44,381 bases of DNA from a virus, in IMG/VR virus record IMGVR_UViG_3300007735_000739, positions 1 to 44,381 of that record, one strand, 5' to 3'. The translations under genes and the position numbers were made by a program. Below, one piece after another: positions 33,417 through 40,854 of this stretch. The notes beneath the pieces were generated by a model. It saw only the letters and a list, made by a program, of their open reading frames with translations. It was not told the DNA's origin and did not search any database. How positions within the stretch are numbered: position 1 is the stretch's first letter; each line of letters starts with the position of its first letter.

Positions 33417-34355
33417 ATGACTTTTGATGAGATGCTAGCGCAGCAATCAAAATTTTCTGATTTGTTCTTTGATGTTTCAAAAATGTCAAATGAAGAAAAA
33501 GAAGAAATGACAAAATCGTTTTCTCTTGCACTTCATGGTGAAGTTTCTGACTTAATAAGCTCAATAAACTTCAAGTCACACATGCAACAAAAGAAGAGTC
33601 CAGATAAAGAAAAAATACTCTACGAATCTGTAGACGTTTTCAGATATCTTCTTGGTATTATGAATATTTGGGGCATTGAGTCAAAAGATTTTGTTTCTGC
33701 ATTCAAAGACAAAGACCTATTCTTGCATAAGAGGAAGAACGACGAATTAAAAAAGTGGAATGGCGAGCCCGTCCTCATCGTTGATATCGATGACGTAATT
33801 GGGAATTTTAGGAAGTCATTCTTTAATTGGCTTCAAACAAAGTATGACATTACAATAAGTGAAGATCATCCTGAATACTATGCGTCAACTCCAATCAAAG
33901 AAAAGGGTTTAAATCCAGAAACAATCTTCAAAGAATTCACATCTGATCGAGGAATGAGAACGCTTTCGATTGTTGATGGTATGATTGAAGTCTTGCAAAA
34001 AGCAAAAGATATGGGTTACTGGATTCAACTCTTGACAGCAAGACCAGAAAAGAATCTTGTTTGCTTGTATGACACATACTTCTGGCTTGAAACAATGCAA
34101 ATTCCACATGACAGCATTGCATTTAGTGGCGAAAAATATATTTGGATTGTACAAAGTAAATTTTATGGTCACGTCGCTGCATGCATTGATGATTCTGCAA
34201 AGCATTCAGCAGAATATGCAATGCATGGTTTGGTTGTATTTTCACCTTCGTTATCGTATAATAAAATACTTGGCGAAACAAAGAACGTTACACTGTATAA
34301 CACAGCTAATGAGCTATTGATTCTAATCACATCACTTAAGGAAAATGTAAAATAA
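33417..34355 (+). CDS. MazG/dUTPase-like domain fused to a HAD-type nucleotidase
   Basis: 312 aa in two parts. Residues 1-110 resemble the preceding protein: LALHGEVSDLISSINFK, then ILYESVDVFRYLLGIMNIWG. Only part of the E-x2-E metal set is clear, so this domain may be inactive or altered. Residues ~118-312 form a HAD phosphatase: motif I VLIVDIDDVIGNF (nucleophile Asp plus Asp+2), motif II LLTARPEK, Lys in GEKY or SKFYG, and motif IV ACIDDSAKH. Such HADs include 5'-deoxynucleotidases. The fusion suggests sequential removal of phosphates from a dNTP. AGAGG precedes the ATG. Confidence 0.78.
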   Translation: MTFDEMLAQQSKFSDLFFDVSKMSNEEKEEMTKSFSLALHGEVSDLISSINFKSHMQQKKSPDKEKILYESVDVFRYLLGIMNIWGIESKDFVSAFKDKDLFLHKRKNDELKKWNGEPVLIVDIDDVIGNFRKSFFNWLQTKYDITISEDHPEYYASTPIKEKGLNPETIFKEFTSDRGMRTLSIVDGMIEVLQKAKDMGYWIQLLTARPEKNLVCLYDTYFWLETMQIPHDSIAFSGEKYIWIVQSKFYGHVAACIDDSAKHSAEYAMHGLVVFSPSLSYNKILGETKNVTLYNTANELLILITSLKENVK

Positions 34356-34356
34356 A

Positions 34357-35316
34357 ATGCCGCAAAATAAAAATCTACAACCAATCACTCTCCCAATGGC
34401 AATTCGCTTTGGCGAAAAGCCACAAACAGAATTTATCAATAATCTTGATGCGCTAAATATACAACTTGTTGATGCGCCAGATCCTCAAACAATTAGAAAA
34501 GCAGTTTATTGTTTTGTTAGATCAACGTGGGCAGACAAACCGCTCGATATTTCTACTGTTTCTGATTTTGAATTGTCAAAAACCATGGAAGATGTTTTCG
34601 CAGGAAAAGCATTACCGGCAGCAATGGAATTAATTGGTCTCACGTTTTTAGTAGGCGGAATTGATACGCAAACAGTCACACACTTAATCAGACATCGCGC
34701 AGGATCATTTGCAGCACAATGTACAGGAGATCGCTGGCTTTCACATGAGCGTTCATTAGTACCAGAAGCAGTAGAAAATAGTCCCGAATTTTATGCGCGA
34801 TGGAAAAATCACGTCAATGAAGGAAAGCAACTTTATGCAGACATGGTTGATTCAAAAACAATCTCTTTGATGGATGCGAGACATATTTTGCCAAAGTGTC
34901 TTGAAACATTTTATTACATGCGAATGAACATCGGCGAAGCGCTGCGTTTCATTAAACAGCGGCAAGACAAACAGATTCAGCCCACAGAAGATAATATTAT
35001 TGCTGCAAAAATGGCATTAGAGATTCTAAAAATCTTTCCAGAAGCGCATGTAGCAATAAATCTTCGTGAGCCTGCATGGCATTACATTAAGACATTTAGA
35101 AATGGAACAGGCACAAACCTCTACTGGCCAGACGAAGACAGTGAGAAACTTTTAGAGTATCATCCCGAAGATACGATTTATCAGAGCACACGTGACAATA
35201 TGAATGGCACGCAGCCAGATGAAACATACAACCACTTTAGAACGATGTGGAATGATCTACTTCGTCAAGTAGACATTGTCATTAATCTTTACAAAAACAA
35301 GCAAACTGGAGTCTAA
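34357..35316 (+). CDS. Divergent ThyX-family protein, 319 aa
   Basis: Second ThyX-fold candidate. The helix around the signature reads THLIRHRAGSFAAQCTGDRW, where RHR is intact but the position of the catalytic Ser is Cys/Thr and RY becomes RW. Downstream, MDARHILPKCLETFYYMRMN and GEALRFIKQRQDKQIQP match the ThyX block 'AR..LP......N.R...F...R'. It is ~110 residues longer than canonical ThyX. It could be a non-methylating flavoenzyme acting on pyrimidine nucleotides (for example in base modification), or a redundant synthase. The family call is moderate; the reaction is unknown. It ends 1 base before the next gene. Confidence 0.65.
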   Translation: MPQNKNLQPITLPMAIRFGEKPQTEFINNLDALNIQLVDAPDPQTIRKAVYCFVRSTWADKPLDISTVSDFELSKTMEDVFAGKALPAAMELIGLTFLVGGIDTQTVTHLIRHRAGSFAAQCTGDRWLSHERSLVPEAVENSPEFYARWKNHVNEGKQLYADMVDSKTISLMDARHILPKCLETFYYMRMNIGEALRFIKQRQDKQIQPTEDNIIAAKMALEILKIFPEAHVAINLREPAWHYIKTFRNGTGTNLYWPDEDSEKLLEYHPEDTIYQSTRDNMNGTQPDETYNHFRTMWNDLLRQVDIVINLYKNKQTGV

Positions 35317-35317
35317 A

Positions 35318-36157
35318 ATGAAAGCAGGCGATATTGTAAAAGTAACAACAACATCAACGTGTTCACGCAATGGTCAGACAAAAGATCTTCATATGGGTGA
35401 TGTATTTACTGTAAAAGCATGTACAGATGAACATCTTTTTATTGAAATTAATAGCCAACTTTGGACTGCAAATAAATCAGATTTTAGTTACGTCATTAAA
35501 ATGACTAAACGCTTATTTAAAGCAAATGCAAATTTTACTTCATATTTGTTTAGTTTTGCTGACATGCATAAACATTCATTGACAGTTCCTGCACTTATCA
35601 ATGCAGGTGAATATTTGTCTGAGGTCGCAATTGTAAATAACAAACTCTATTTACAACGAAAAGACGAGTCTATTGTTCAAGTAGATGATTCACAAACAAA
35701 TTATCTTACACCCACAAACAGGTGTTATATTGCTTCTGGCTGGTTCAATCCTGAGTGGCTTCAAGAAGTTGAAGATATCAAAGCTGTACTTGATAAAGCA
35801 GGTCTTGATTACTTTTCACCAAAAGATTACGCAATTTGTGAAGAAGACGCAGGATTAGACACGCAAAGTGCAATCTACAATGGCAATATTGAAAATCTTA
35901 CAACGTGCAATTGGATGATTGCTAATACTCGCGCAAAAGATCAAGGTACACATATTGAAGCCGGAAGATTCTCAGGGCAAGGTAAAGATATTGTTTACTT
36001 CTGTGCAGGTTTACCTGCAGGCGCACAATTTAATCTAATGCTTGCACAATCAGGTGTTAAAGTCTGCACGTCGATTGACGAACTTGCAGATTATTTAACT
36101 CGTTCTGCTGCAGAAGGGTCATTGATTAACGAACCCTATCAAGGAAAAATTCAGTAA
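35318..36157 (+). CDS. Nucleoside 2-deoxyribosyltransferase-like protein with extra N-terminal domain
   Basis: Start at ATG 35318 (MKAGDIVKVTTTSTCSRNGQ), one base after the previous stop. An earlier in-frame ATG lies inside that gene. Residues 1-55 look like a small SH3-type barrel, and ~60-130 are unassigned. Residues ~140-279 match the deoxyribosyltransferase fold: RCYIASGWFNPEWLQEVEDI, SAIYNGNIENLTTCNWMIAN, and DQGTHIEAGRFSGQGKDIVY with the catalytic Glu in T.IE.G. These enzymes exchange the base on a deoxynucleoside or hydrolyse deoxynucleotide N-glycosidic bonds. Its stop overlaps the next start (TAATG). Confidence 0.75.
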   Translation: MKAGDIVKVTTTSTCSRNGQTKDLHMGDVFTVKACTDEHLFIEINSQLWTANKSDFSYVIKMTKRLFKANANFTSYLFSFADMHKHSLTVPALINAGEYLSEVAIVNNKLYLQRKDESIVQVDDSQTNYLTPTNRCYIASGWFNPEWLQEVEDIKAVLDKAGLDYFSPKDYAICEEDAGLDTQSAIYNGNIENLTTCNWMIANTRAKDQGTHIEAGRFSGQGKDIVYFCAGLPAGAQFNLMLAQSGVKVCTSIDELADYLTRSAAEGSLINEPYQGKIQ

Positions 36158-36912
36158 TGTCACATCCACAATATAAATGTCAAGTTCAAGGAAATGAATC
36201 TTTCATTGACAATATGTTCGTAATCTTTTCACAAGGCTATTTGATTAATGCCGTTACGAATAGAGTAAAAGAGCTGGGCAAAGATAACAAAGATAACAAG
36301 TTAAAGCTAATGGAACTGGGTTGTTATAATGGCCGCGTTCATCACTTTTTAGTTCAACAGATGGTTGTTACGAACTATACAGGTGTTGACGTTCGTCAAG
36401 ATTACATTGATCATTCTGTTGTTGCACGCCGCAAGGATGCAACACTTTTATGCGAAGATGTGACACAAGGATTGACTGTTCCAGATAATTCACAAGATAT
36501 GATTGTCTCCTCAGAAGTACTTGAGCACATTGATGCTGAAAAGTTAGAAGGCGTGCTTAGAACGTTGTATAACAAGCTTGTTCCAGGTGGAAGAGTAGTG
36601 CTTGGTTTTCCAATGAATACAAAAGACAAAGAGTTTCACAATTTAGAAGATGAAAAAGGTCTGGGACATGTAAATTTCCCAGTTCATGAAGACTTTTTAG
36701 ATATGTGCAAGTCAATTGGGTTTGTAGAATTCAAGACAGACCCGGGATATACAATACGCTCATCTTATCGACTTCCAAAAGAAGTTAGAAGTGATCCAAC
36801 ATATGTCAAAATCAAAGATAAACTCGGATCACAAATTGCGCGAGCAATATATTTGACATTATCAGATGATCAAGTCGGTGGAAGATTCTACACGTTAGAT
36901 AAACCTGCATAA
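36157..36912 (+). CDS. Class I SAM-dependent methyltransferase
   Basis: 251 aa. Motif I is LMELGCYNGRVHHFL, the acidic end of beta-2 is TGVDVRQDYI, followed by CEDVTQGLTVPDNSQDMIVS and SEVLEHIDAEKLEGVLRTLY, then VPGGRVVLGFPMN. This is the Methyltransf_11-like fold used for small molecules and sometimes for sugars or proteins. Substrate unknown; its neighbours are an SDR epimerase and a deoxyribosyltransferase. Two hairpins follow the stop. Confidence 0.82.
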   Translation: MSHPQYKCQVQGNESFIDNMFVIFSQGYLINAVTNRVKELGKDNKDNKLKLMELGCYNGRVHHFLVQQMVVTNYTGVDVRQDYIDHSVVARRKDATLLCEDVTQGLTVPDNSQDMIVSSEVLEHIDAEKLEGVLRTLYNKLVPGGRVVLGFPMNTKDKEFHNLEDEKGLGHVNFPVHEDFLDMCKSIGFVEFKTDPGYTIRSSYRLPKEVRSDPTYVKIKDKLGSQIARAIYLTLSDDQVGGRFYTLDKPA

Positions 36913-36915
36913 ATT

Positions 36916-36961
36916 AGCAAAATTAATTTGCTGCGCCTCGCAATGTAAATTCGCGAGGCGC
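36916..36961 (+). terminator. Two tandem hairpins, possible transcription terminator
   Basis: AGCAAA/TTTGCT (36916-36921, 36927-36932) followed at once by GCGCCTCGC/GCGAGGCGC (36933-36941, 36953-36961), a 9-bp GC-rich stem with an 11-base loop. They sit just after the methyltransferase stop at an operon boundary. No T-run follows, so termination efficiency is uncertain. Confidence 0.45.
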
Positions 36962-36964
36962 GCT

Positions 36965-36970
36965 TATAAT
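36965..36970 (+). promoter_or_regulatory. -10 element (TATAAT) directly before the SDR gene
   Basis: Perfect TATAAT ending 6 bases before the ATG at 36977; predicted start coincides with the ATG. TGTAAA lies 15 bases upstream at 36944-36949. No Shine-Dalgarno is present, consistent with a leaderless mRNA. A clear -35 is missing. Confidence 0.4.
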
Positions 36971-36976
36971 TAAAAC

Positions 36977-37963
36977 ATGAAAATATTAATTACTGGTCAC
37001 CGTGGTTTTATTGCATCAAACTTAGAAAAGTCATTTAACAAATTAGGTCACACAATCGTCGATCACAGAAAAATGTCAATGCCATTTCTGACAAATGTGG
37101 GAGAACCTTGTGTTTATAAAAATACCCATTCGCAGTGGGAAAGAGAAATAAGCGATTTGGGTGTTGACGTAGTTATTCATAATGCAGCAGCAGTTGGTAC
37201 AGACGTTGTTGCATTATCCCCAAATGAATCAACGCTTACAAACGTAACAGGCACTTATAATATAACGCGCGCGTGTAACGCAGCTAATATTCCAATTGTG
37301 TATATTAGTACGACAGTGATTTATGATGTTGAAAAATATCAAAATTCGAACATTGAAGAATCATCACATGTTGCACCGAAAACGCTTTACGGAACATTAA
37401 AACTTGCAGGAGAGCATATTGTCAAATCGCATGCAAATAAATGGTCGATTGTAAGACCTCTTTTTTGTTATGGTGGAATCGGTGACAACAACTCATTGAT
37501 TGCAAAAACAATTTTTGCGTCATTAACAAATAAAACAAACATCGATATGTTCTTAGACAAAGACAAAATAAAAGATTATATGCATGTTGAAGATTTTTGT
37601 GATGCTGTTTCACTTATCCCACATAAAGGTTTGTGGTACGACGATTGGAATGTCGCAGCAGAAACACCGTTTGTAACTGGCAAAATTGTGCAAATGATGC
37701 AAGACGTCACAGGAAATGATCTTGAAAATGCTGTAAAATGGCATCCAAGCACAGATTATTTGGGAAATCACAGATTGACAACAGAAAAATTCAGAAAAGC
37801 ATCAGGCTGGTCTCCTCAAATTAGCTTGCAAAGCGGTATTGAAATGTCTTATGAAAGCATTAAAAAAGCAGTCAAGTCTAAAGACGATTGGAATCCGCTA
37901 AAATATCTTGACGAAGCAAGAATGAAAGGATTGGATTTAAAGCAATTCTTTAATAACAAGTAA
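36977..37963 (+). CDS. NAD(P)-dependent SDR epimerase/dehydratase
   Basis: 328 aa, extended short-chain dehydrogenase fold. The N-terminal Rossmann motif is MKILITGHRGFIASNL (T-G-x2-G-x2 with Ala replacing the third Gly), VVIHNAAAVGTD is the NAAA motif, IPIVYISTTVIYD supplies the Ser/Thr, and LYGTLKLAGE gives the Y-x3-K catalytic pair. Such enzymes make nucleotide sugars (epimerases, 4,6-dehydratases, reductases). In a phage it may serve glycosylation of virion proteins or DNA, or interfere with host surface sugars. No glycosyltransferase is visible in the window. Confidence 0.85.
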   Translation: MKILITGHRGFIASNLEKSFNKLGHTIVDHRKMSMPFLTNVGEPCVYKNTHSQWEREISDLGVDVVIHNAAAVGTDVVALSPNESTLTNVTGTYNITRACNAANIPIVYISTTVIYDVEKYQNSNIEESSHVAPKTLYGTLKLAGEHIVKSHANKWSIVRPLFCYGGIGDNNSLIAKTIFASLTNKTNIDMFLDKDKIKDYMHVEDFCDAVSLIPHKGLWYDDWNVAAETPFVTGKIVQMMQDVTGNDLENAVKWHPSTDYLGNHRLTTEKFRKASGWSPQISLQSGIEMSYESIKKAVKSKDDWNPLKYLDEARMKGLDLKQFFNNK

Positions 37964-37964
37964 C

Positions 37965-38192
37965 ATGCTAAAAGACGGAACACTTGTTATTGTAAGAGAA
38001 AATAATGAAACATATGAAGATTATTCACGTCGAGTCGGAATAGTCATAAGCATGACTGATATGTCAGATTTTGGAATAGCAATGTCTGAACATCCAATAT
38101 ATGACGTCTTTATTGATAATCGAATAGTCTTGCTTTTTGAAGAAGAAGTAGTATCTATTTCTGGCACGAGCACGAAAATTATAAAACATTAA
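37965..38192 (+). CDS. Hypothetical protein, 75 aa
   Basis: Begins 1 base after the SDR stop. Opens MLKDGTLVIVRENNETYEDY and contains VGIVISMTDMSDFGIAMSEH and PIYDVFIDNRIVLLFEEEVV, beta-strand rich and reminiscent of small SH3-like proteins of large phages. No enzymatic motif. Spacing supports co-transcription. Confidence 0.6.
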   Translation: MLKDGTLVIVRENNETYEDYSRRVGIVISMTDMSDFGIAMSEHPIYDVFIDNRIVLLFEEEVVSISGTSTKIIKH

Positions 38193-38208
38193 TATGGAAG
38201 TATAACTA

Positions 38209-38406
38209 ATGAATACAATTCAAATCATTGTTGATAATGAAGAAGGAATTGATATTGGCGCGATCTTAGAAGTTCAATCATACAACAACTATGACAATTC
38301 ATATGCGTCAAAAGATGAATTTGATTATATGCTGTGTAAAGAAAAGACTACAAACAAGACGTGGCATATCGCATCAGATTGCTTTGAATACCTTGACAAT
38401 GAATAA
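38209..38406 (+). CDS. Hypothetical protein, 65 aa
   Basis: Opens MNTIQIIVDNEEGIDIGAIL and continues DEFDYMLCKEKTTNKTWHIA, with the ending SDCFEYLDNE. Layout is like the preceding 75-aa protein (small beta barrel with an acidic end). GGAAG lies about 12 bases before the ATG. No function can be assigned. Confidence 0.6.
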   Translation: MNTIQIIVDNEEGIDIGAILEVQSYNNYDNSYASKDEFDYMLCKEKTTNKTWHIASDCFEYLDNE

Positions 38407-38411
38407 TCAAA

Positions 38412-38831
38412 ATGAGATTCTTAATTATTGATGACAGTCCTGGTCGGTATGATACATTTACAAGAATGCTTGATAGAGAAAAGATCAAGTGGGTAATGTC
38501 ATGCGATCCTCAAATTGTTGACATACTATTTGAATATGCTGGCACTGATGGACAAATTGATGGCATTTTGCTTGATCATGATATGCCGTATAAAGACGGC
38601 AGAGAATGGGCAAAATGGATTGAAGCTAATATTGTAGATGTTCCTGTCGTCGTTACTTCAACGACAGGACTGCCGAATGTTCGTGAAGAAATGATTAAAA
38701 CATTAAAAGAAGCAAAAATTCCCGCATATCTTTGTCCAGCCGACCATATCAATTGTGAAATTGAGTGGCTTGCATGGTTGAAAGGCGCAATCGAAACACT
38801 TAACAAGGATTCTATCGATACAAATGAGTAA
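38412..38831 (+). CDS. Receiver-like (CheY-fold) protein, 139 aa
   Basis: N-terminus MRFLIIDDSPGRYDTF provides the DD acidic pair, GILLDHDMPYKDG the phosphoacceptor-type Asp (LLDHDMP), and VVVTSTTGLPNVREEM the Thr/Ser of the receiver switch. The Lys of the classical receiver is not certain. Stand-alone phage receiver-like proteins are thought to belong to a cyclic-phosphate or signalling branch of the receiver family. It overlaps the dnaE N-fragment start by 8 bases, implying coupled expression with the polymerase. Confidence 0.7.
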   Translation: MRFLIIDDSPGRYDTFTRMLDREKIKWVMSCDPQIVDILFEYAGTDGQIDGILLDHDMPYKDGREWAKWIEANIVDVPVVVTSTTGLPNVREEMIKTLKEAKIPAYLCPADHINCEIEWLAWLKGAIETLNKDSIDTNE

Positions 38832-39738
38832 TATTATTCGTCCTCCAAAGAAATTCGTCGGCCTTCACGCGCACTCAGGATTCTCAAACTCAGATGGCTT
38901 GGGATATCCTGCACAACATATTGATTTTGTTATAAAAAATGGAATGGATGCATGGACATTGACAGATCATGGCAACGGATCTGGCCTTGCACATGCACAT
39001 TCTGCTGCAAAAAAGATGCAGAAACAGGGTATTAATTATCGACAACTTAACGGAGTTGAATTTTATTTTGTTCCTTCGCTTAAAGAATGGCGTGTGCAAT
39101 ACGAGCAACATAGAGAAGAAGTTGCGATAGCAAAATCAGAAAAGAAAGCAAAAGAAGCAACAGACATTGATGCAGATACAGATGCAGAATCTGCAGGTCA
39201 TGTTGTTGAGAATGAAGAAGAAACAAAATCGATGAGTCCAATTTCCATCAATGATGAATGGAAACGAAGGTATCATCTTGTTGTAATTGCAAAAAATGCA
39301 GTGGGCCTTGCAAATTTGTTTACGCTTGTTAAACGCTCATTTACAGACGGTTATTACAAATTCCCAAGAATTGATTTTGACTTACTTAAAGAATACGGTG
39401 AGGGTCTCATTGTAAGTTCTGCGTGTTTGTCTGGCGATTCAATGTTAATTACAGATGTTGGTAACGAATCATTGAGAAACCTTGTTGAGAGATATAAAAA
39501 TGGTGAAAGAACACAAGTGCTTTCATTCAATGAAAATACAAAAGCAAAAGAAATGAAAAATGTAATGTGGGGTGATGTTACAAGAAAAAATGCGAAATTA
39601 ATGAAAATTACGACATCTGATAATCGTGTTTTAAAACTAACACATGACCACAAAGTGCTGACTGACAAGGGGTGGCTTCGAGCAGATGAATTAAGTAAAA
39701 ATATGCCACTTAAAATAATGTCGCTATTAGAGAAGTGA
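38824..39738 (+). CDS. dnaE: DNA polymerase III alpha, N-terminal fragment with N-intein 1
   Basis: Residues 1-200 are the PHP domain of a family C polymerase: VGLHAHSGFSNSDG metal-binding His, WTLTDHGNGSGLAHAHSAAK, and LIVSSA preceding the conserved Cys. At residue 201 the intein begins (CLSGDSMLIT) and runs 104 residues to the stop. The next extein residue is Cys of CVGGIYASK in the gene at 40732. Expression overlaps the receiver gene. Replication polymerase role is inferred from homology; activity requires two trans-splicing events (see below). Confidence 0.9.
   Translation: MSNIIRPPKKFVGLHAHSGFSNSDGLGYPAQHIDFVIKNGMDAWTLTDHGNGSGLAHAHSAAKKMQKQGINYRQLNGVEFYFVPSLKEWRVQYEQHREEVAIAKSEKKAKEATDIDADTDAESAGHVVENEEETKSMSPISINDEWKRRYHLVVIAKNAVGLANLFTLVKRSFTDGYYKFPRIDFDLLKEYGEGLIVSSACLSGDSMLITDVGNESLRNLVERYKNGERTQVLSFNENTKAKEMKNVMWGDVTRKNAKLMKITTSDNRVLKLTHDHKVLTDKGWLRADELSKNMPLKIMSLLEK
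39424..39735 (+). other. N-half of split intein 1 in DnaE, 104 aa
   Basis: Block A CLSGDSMLITDVGNESLRNL with nucleophile Cys, block B DNRVLKLTHDHKVLTDKGW containing the T-H-D-H pattern, then ELSKNMPLKIMSLLEK at the stop. Size and break point match conventionally split inteins (N ~100 aa, C ~40 aa). Partner half at 40732-40854. Confidence 0.9.
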
Positions 39739-39743
39739 GTTTT

Positions 39744-40730
39744 ATGATGAAACAGCTAAGTAGAAATAAGAAAATAGAAGATATATTTATTCAAAATTTG
39801 AATGCATGGAAAACAAATAGCGAAATTGTTTCGATGTATAACGCGGGAATTTCACCACTACAAGTAATTCAATTGTGGCTGTTTGAAACTAAAAACAATA
39901 TTCGATATGCGGTTATTGAACACAATAGTGAGAAAATACTTCCATTCAAGTTAATGAAAATTTCTGTGTTTGCGACTAGACTAAAAAAGTACATACAATA
40001 CACAAACGAGCAACGTAAAAAATTCCTTAGTCAATGTCAAGAAATGAAAATAAAATACAAGCATCTTGATAAGTCAGATGAAGAAATAACACAGCTAGTA
40101 AAAAAACAACTAGGCGTGTGGGCAAATAATGCGCATAATAAACGCAAAGAAAAACAATTTTACAGTTACGACAATAAGCCAGAGTACTGGATGACAAAGC
40201 TAAATATTTCTTACGATGATGCGCTTGCAAAAGTTACATTGCATAAAAAAGAAAAATCACCATTTGCTGTCGAACACTGGATTAAGAAAGGTTATAAACT
40301 TGAAGATGCTGTTGAAATCATAAGAAAAAACGCAGCAAAGGGCGGAATTAATGCAACAAAAAAATGTGAATCGATATGCACATCATCACTCGAAAGAGAC
40401 ATTTACAATGAAATAATAAAAATATACCCTGACGCTATTTTGCAATTTTCTATTAATGATGTTTATGTTTATGACATTTGCGTTGTACAAACTAAAAAAA
40501 TAATAGAAATAAATGGAACATATTGGCATGCAGATAAAAGAGTCTATGACGACAATGCTACTGTATATGGCAAAAACGTAGCACAAATTCATGCAGCAGA
40601 CGAAAAGAAGCGAGGTTATGCAATAAAAAATGGATATGAAGTCTTAACAATTTGGGAACTTGATATTAGAAACGAAAGACAAAAAACACTAAGCAAATCA
40701 ATAGAATTTCTTTCAAACGGGCAAAAATAA
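39744..40730 (+). CDS. EDxHD (Vsr-like) homing endonuclease in dnaE break 1
   Basis: About 328 aa. Starts available are GTG 39735 and ATG 39744/39747; AGAAG at 39731-39735 best fits 39744. The N-terminal ~200 residues are basic and repetitive, probably DNA-binding. The C-terminal ~110 residues carry the EDxHD nuclease: Glu in LERDIYNEIIKIY, Asp in VYVYDICVV, IIEINGTYWHAD with His, Asp in HAADEKKRGYA, and KNGYEVLTIWELD. The same family sits in the uvsX break, and the two share the GYEVLTIWE-type end, but their N-terminal domains differ. Probable role: homing into uninterrupted dnaE. It sits between the N-half and C-half of a split intein. Confidence 0.85.
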   Translation: MMKQLSRNKKIEDIFIQNLNAWKTNSEIVSMYNAGISPLQVIQLWLFETKNNIRYAVIEHNSEKILPFKLMKISVFATRLKKYIQYTNEQRKKFLSQCQEMKIKYKHLDKSDEEITQLVKKQLGVWANNAHNKRKEKQFYSYDNKPEYWMTKLNISYDDALAKVTLHKKEKSPFAVEHWIKKGYKLEDAVEIIRKNAAKGGINATKKCESICTSSLERDIYNEIIKIYPDAILQFSINDVYVYDICVVQTKKIIEINGTYWHADKRVYDDNATVYGKNVAQIHAADEKKRGYAIKNGYEVLTIWELDIRNERQKTLSKSIEFLSNGQK

Positions 40731-40731
40731 A

Positions 40732-40854
40732 ATGAATTCATGCAATTTTGTTGATCTTCTAGCGATAGAAGAGTTAGATGAATATGAAGATGTGTTTGAT
40801 ATAACGGTCGAAGATAATCATAACTTTTTTGCAAATGAACTTGTAGTACATAAT
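40732..40854 (+). other. C-half of split intein 1 in DnaE, 41 aa
   Basis: MNSCNFVDLLAIEELDEYED then VFDITVEDNHNFFANELVVHN: block F (DVFDITVEDNHNFFAN) and block G (ELVVHN) with penultimate His and terminal Asn, followed by Cys+1 of the polymerase. Confidence 0.9.
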
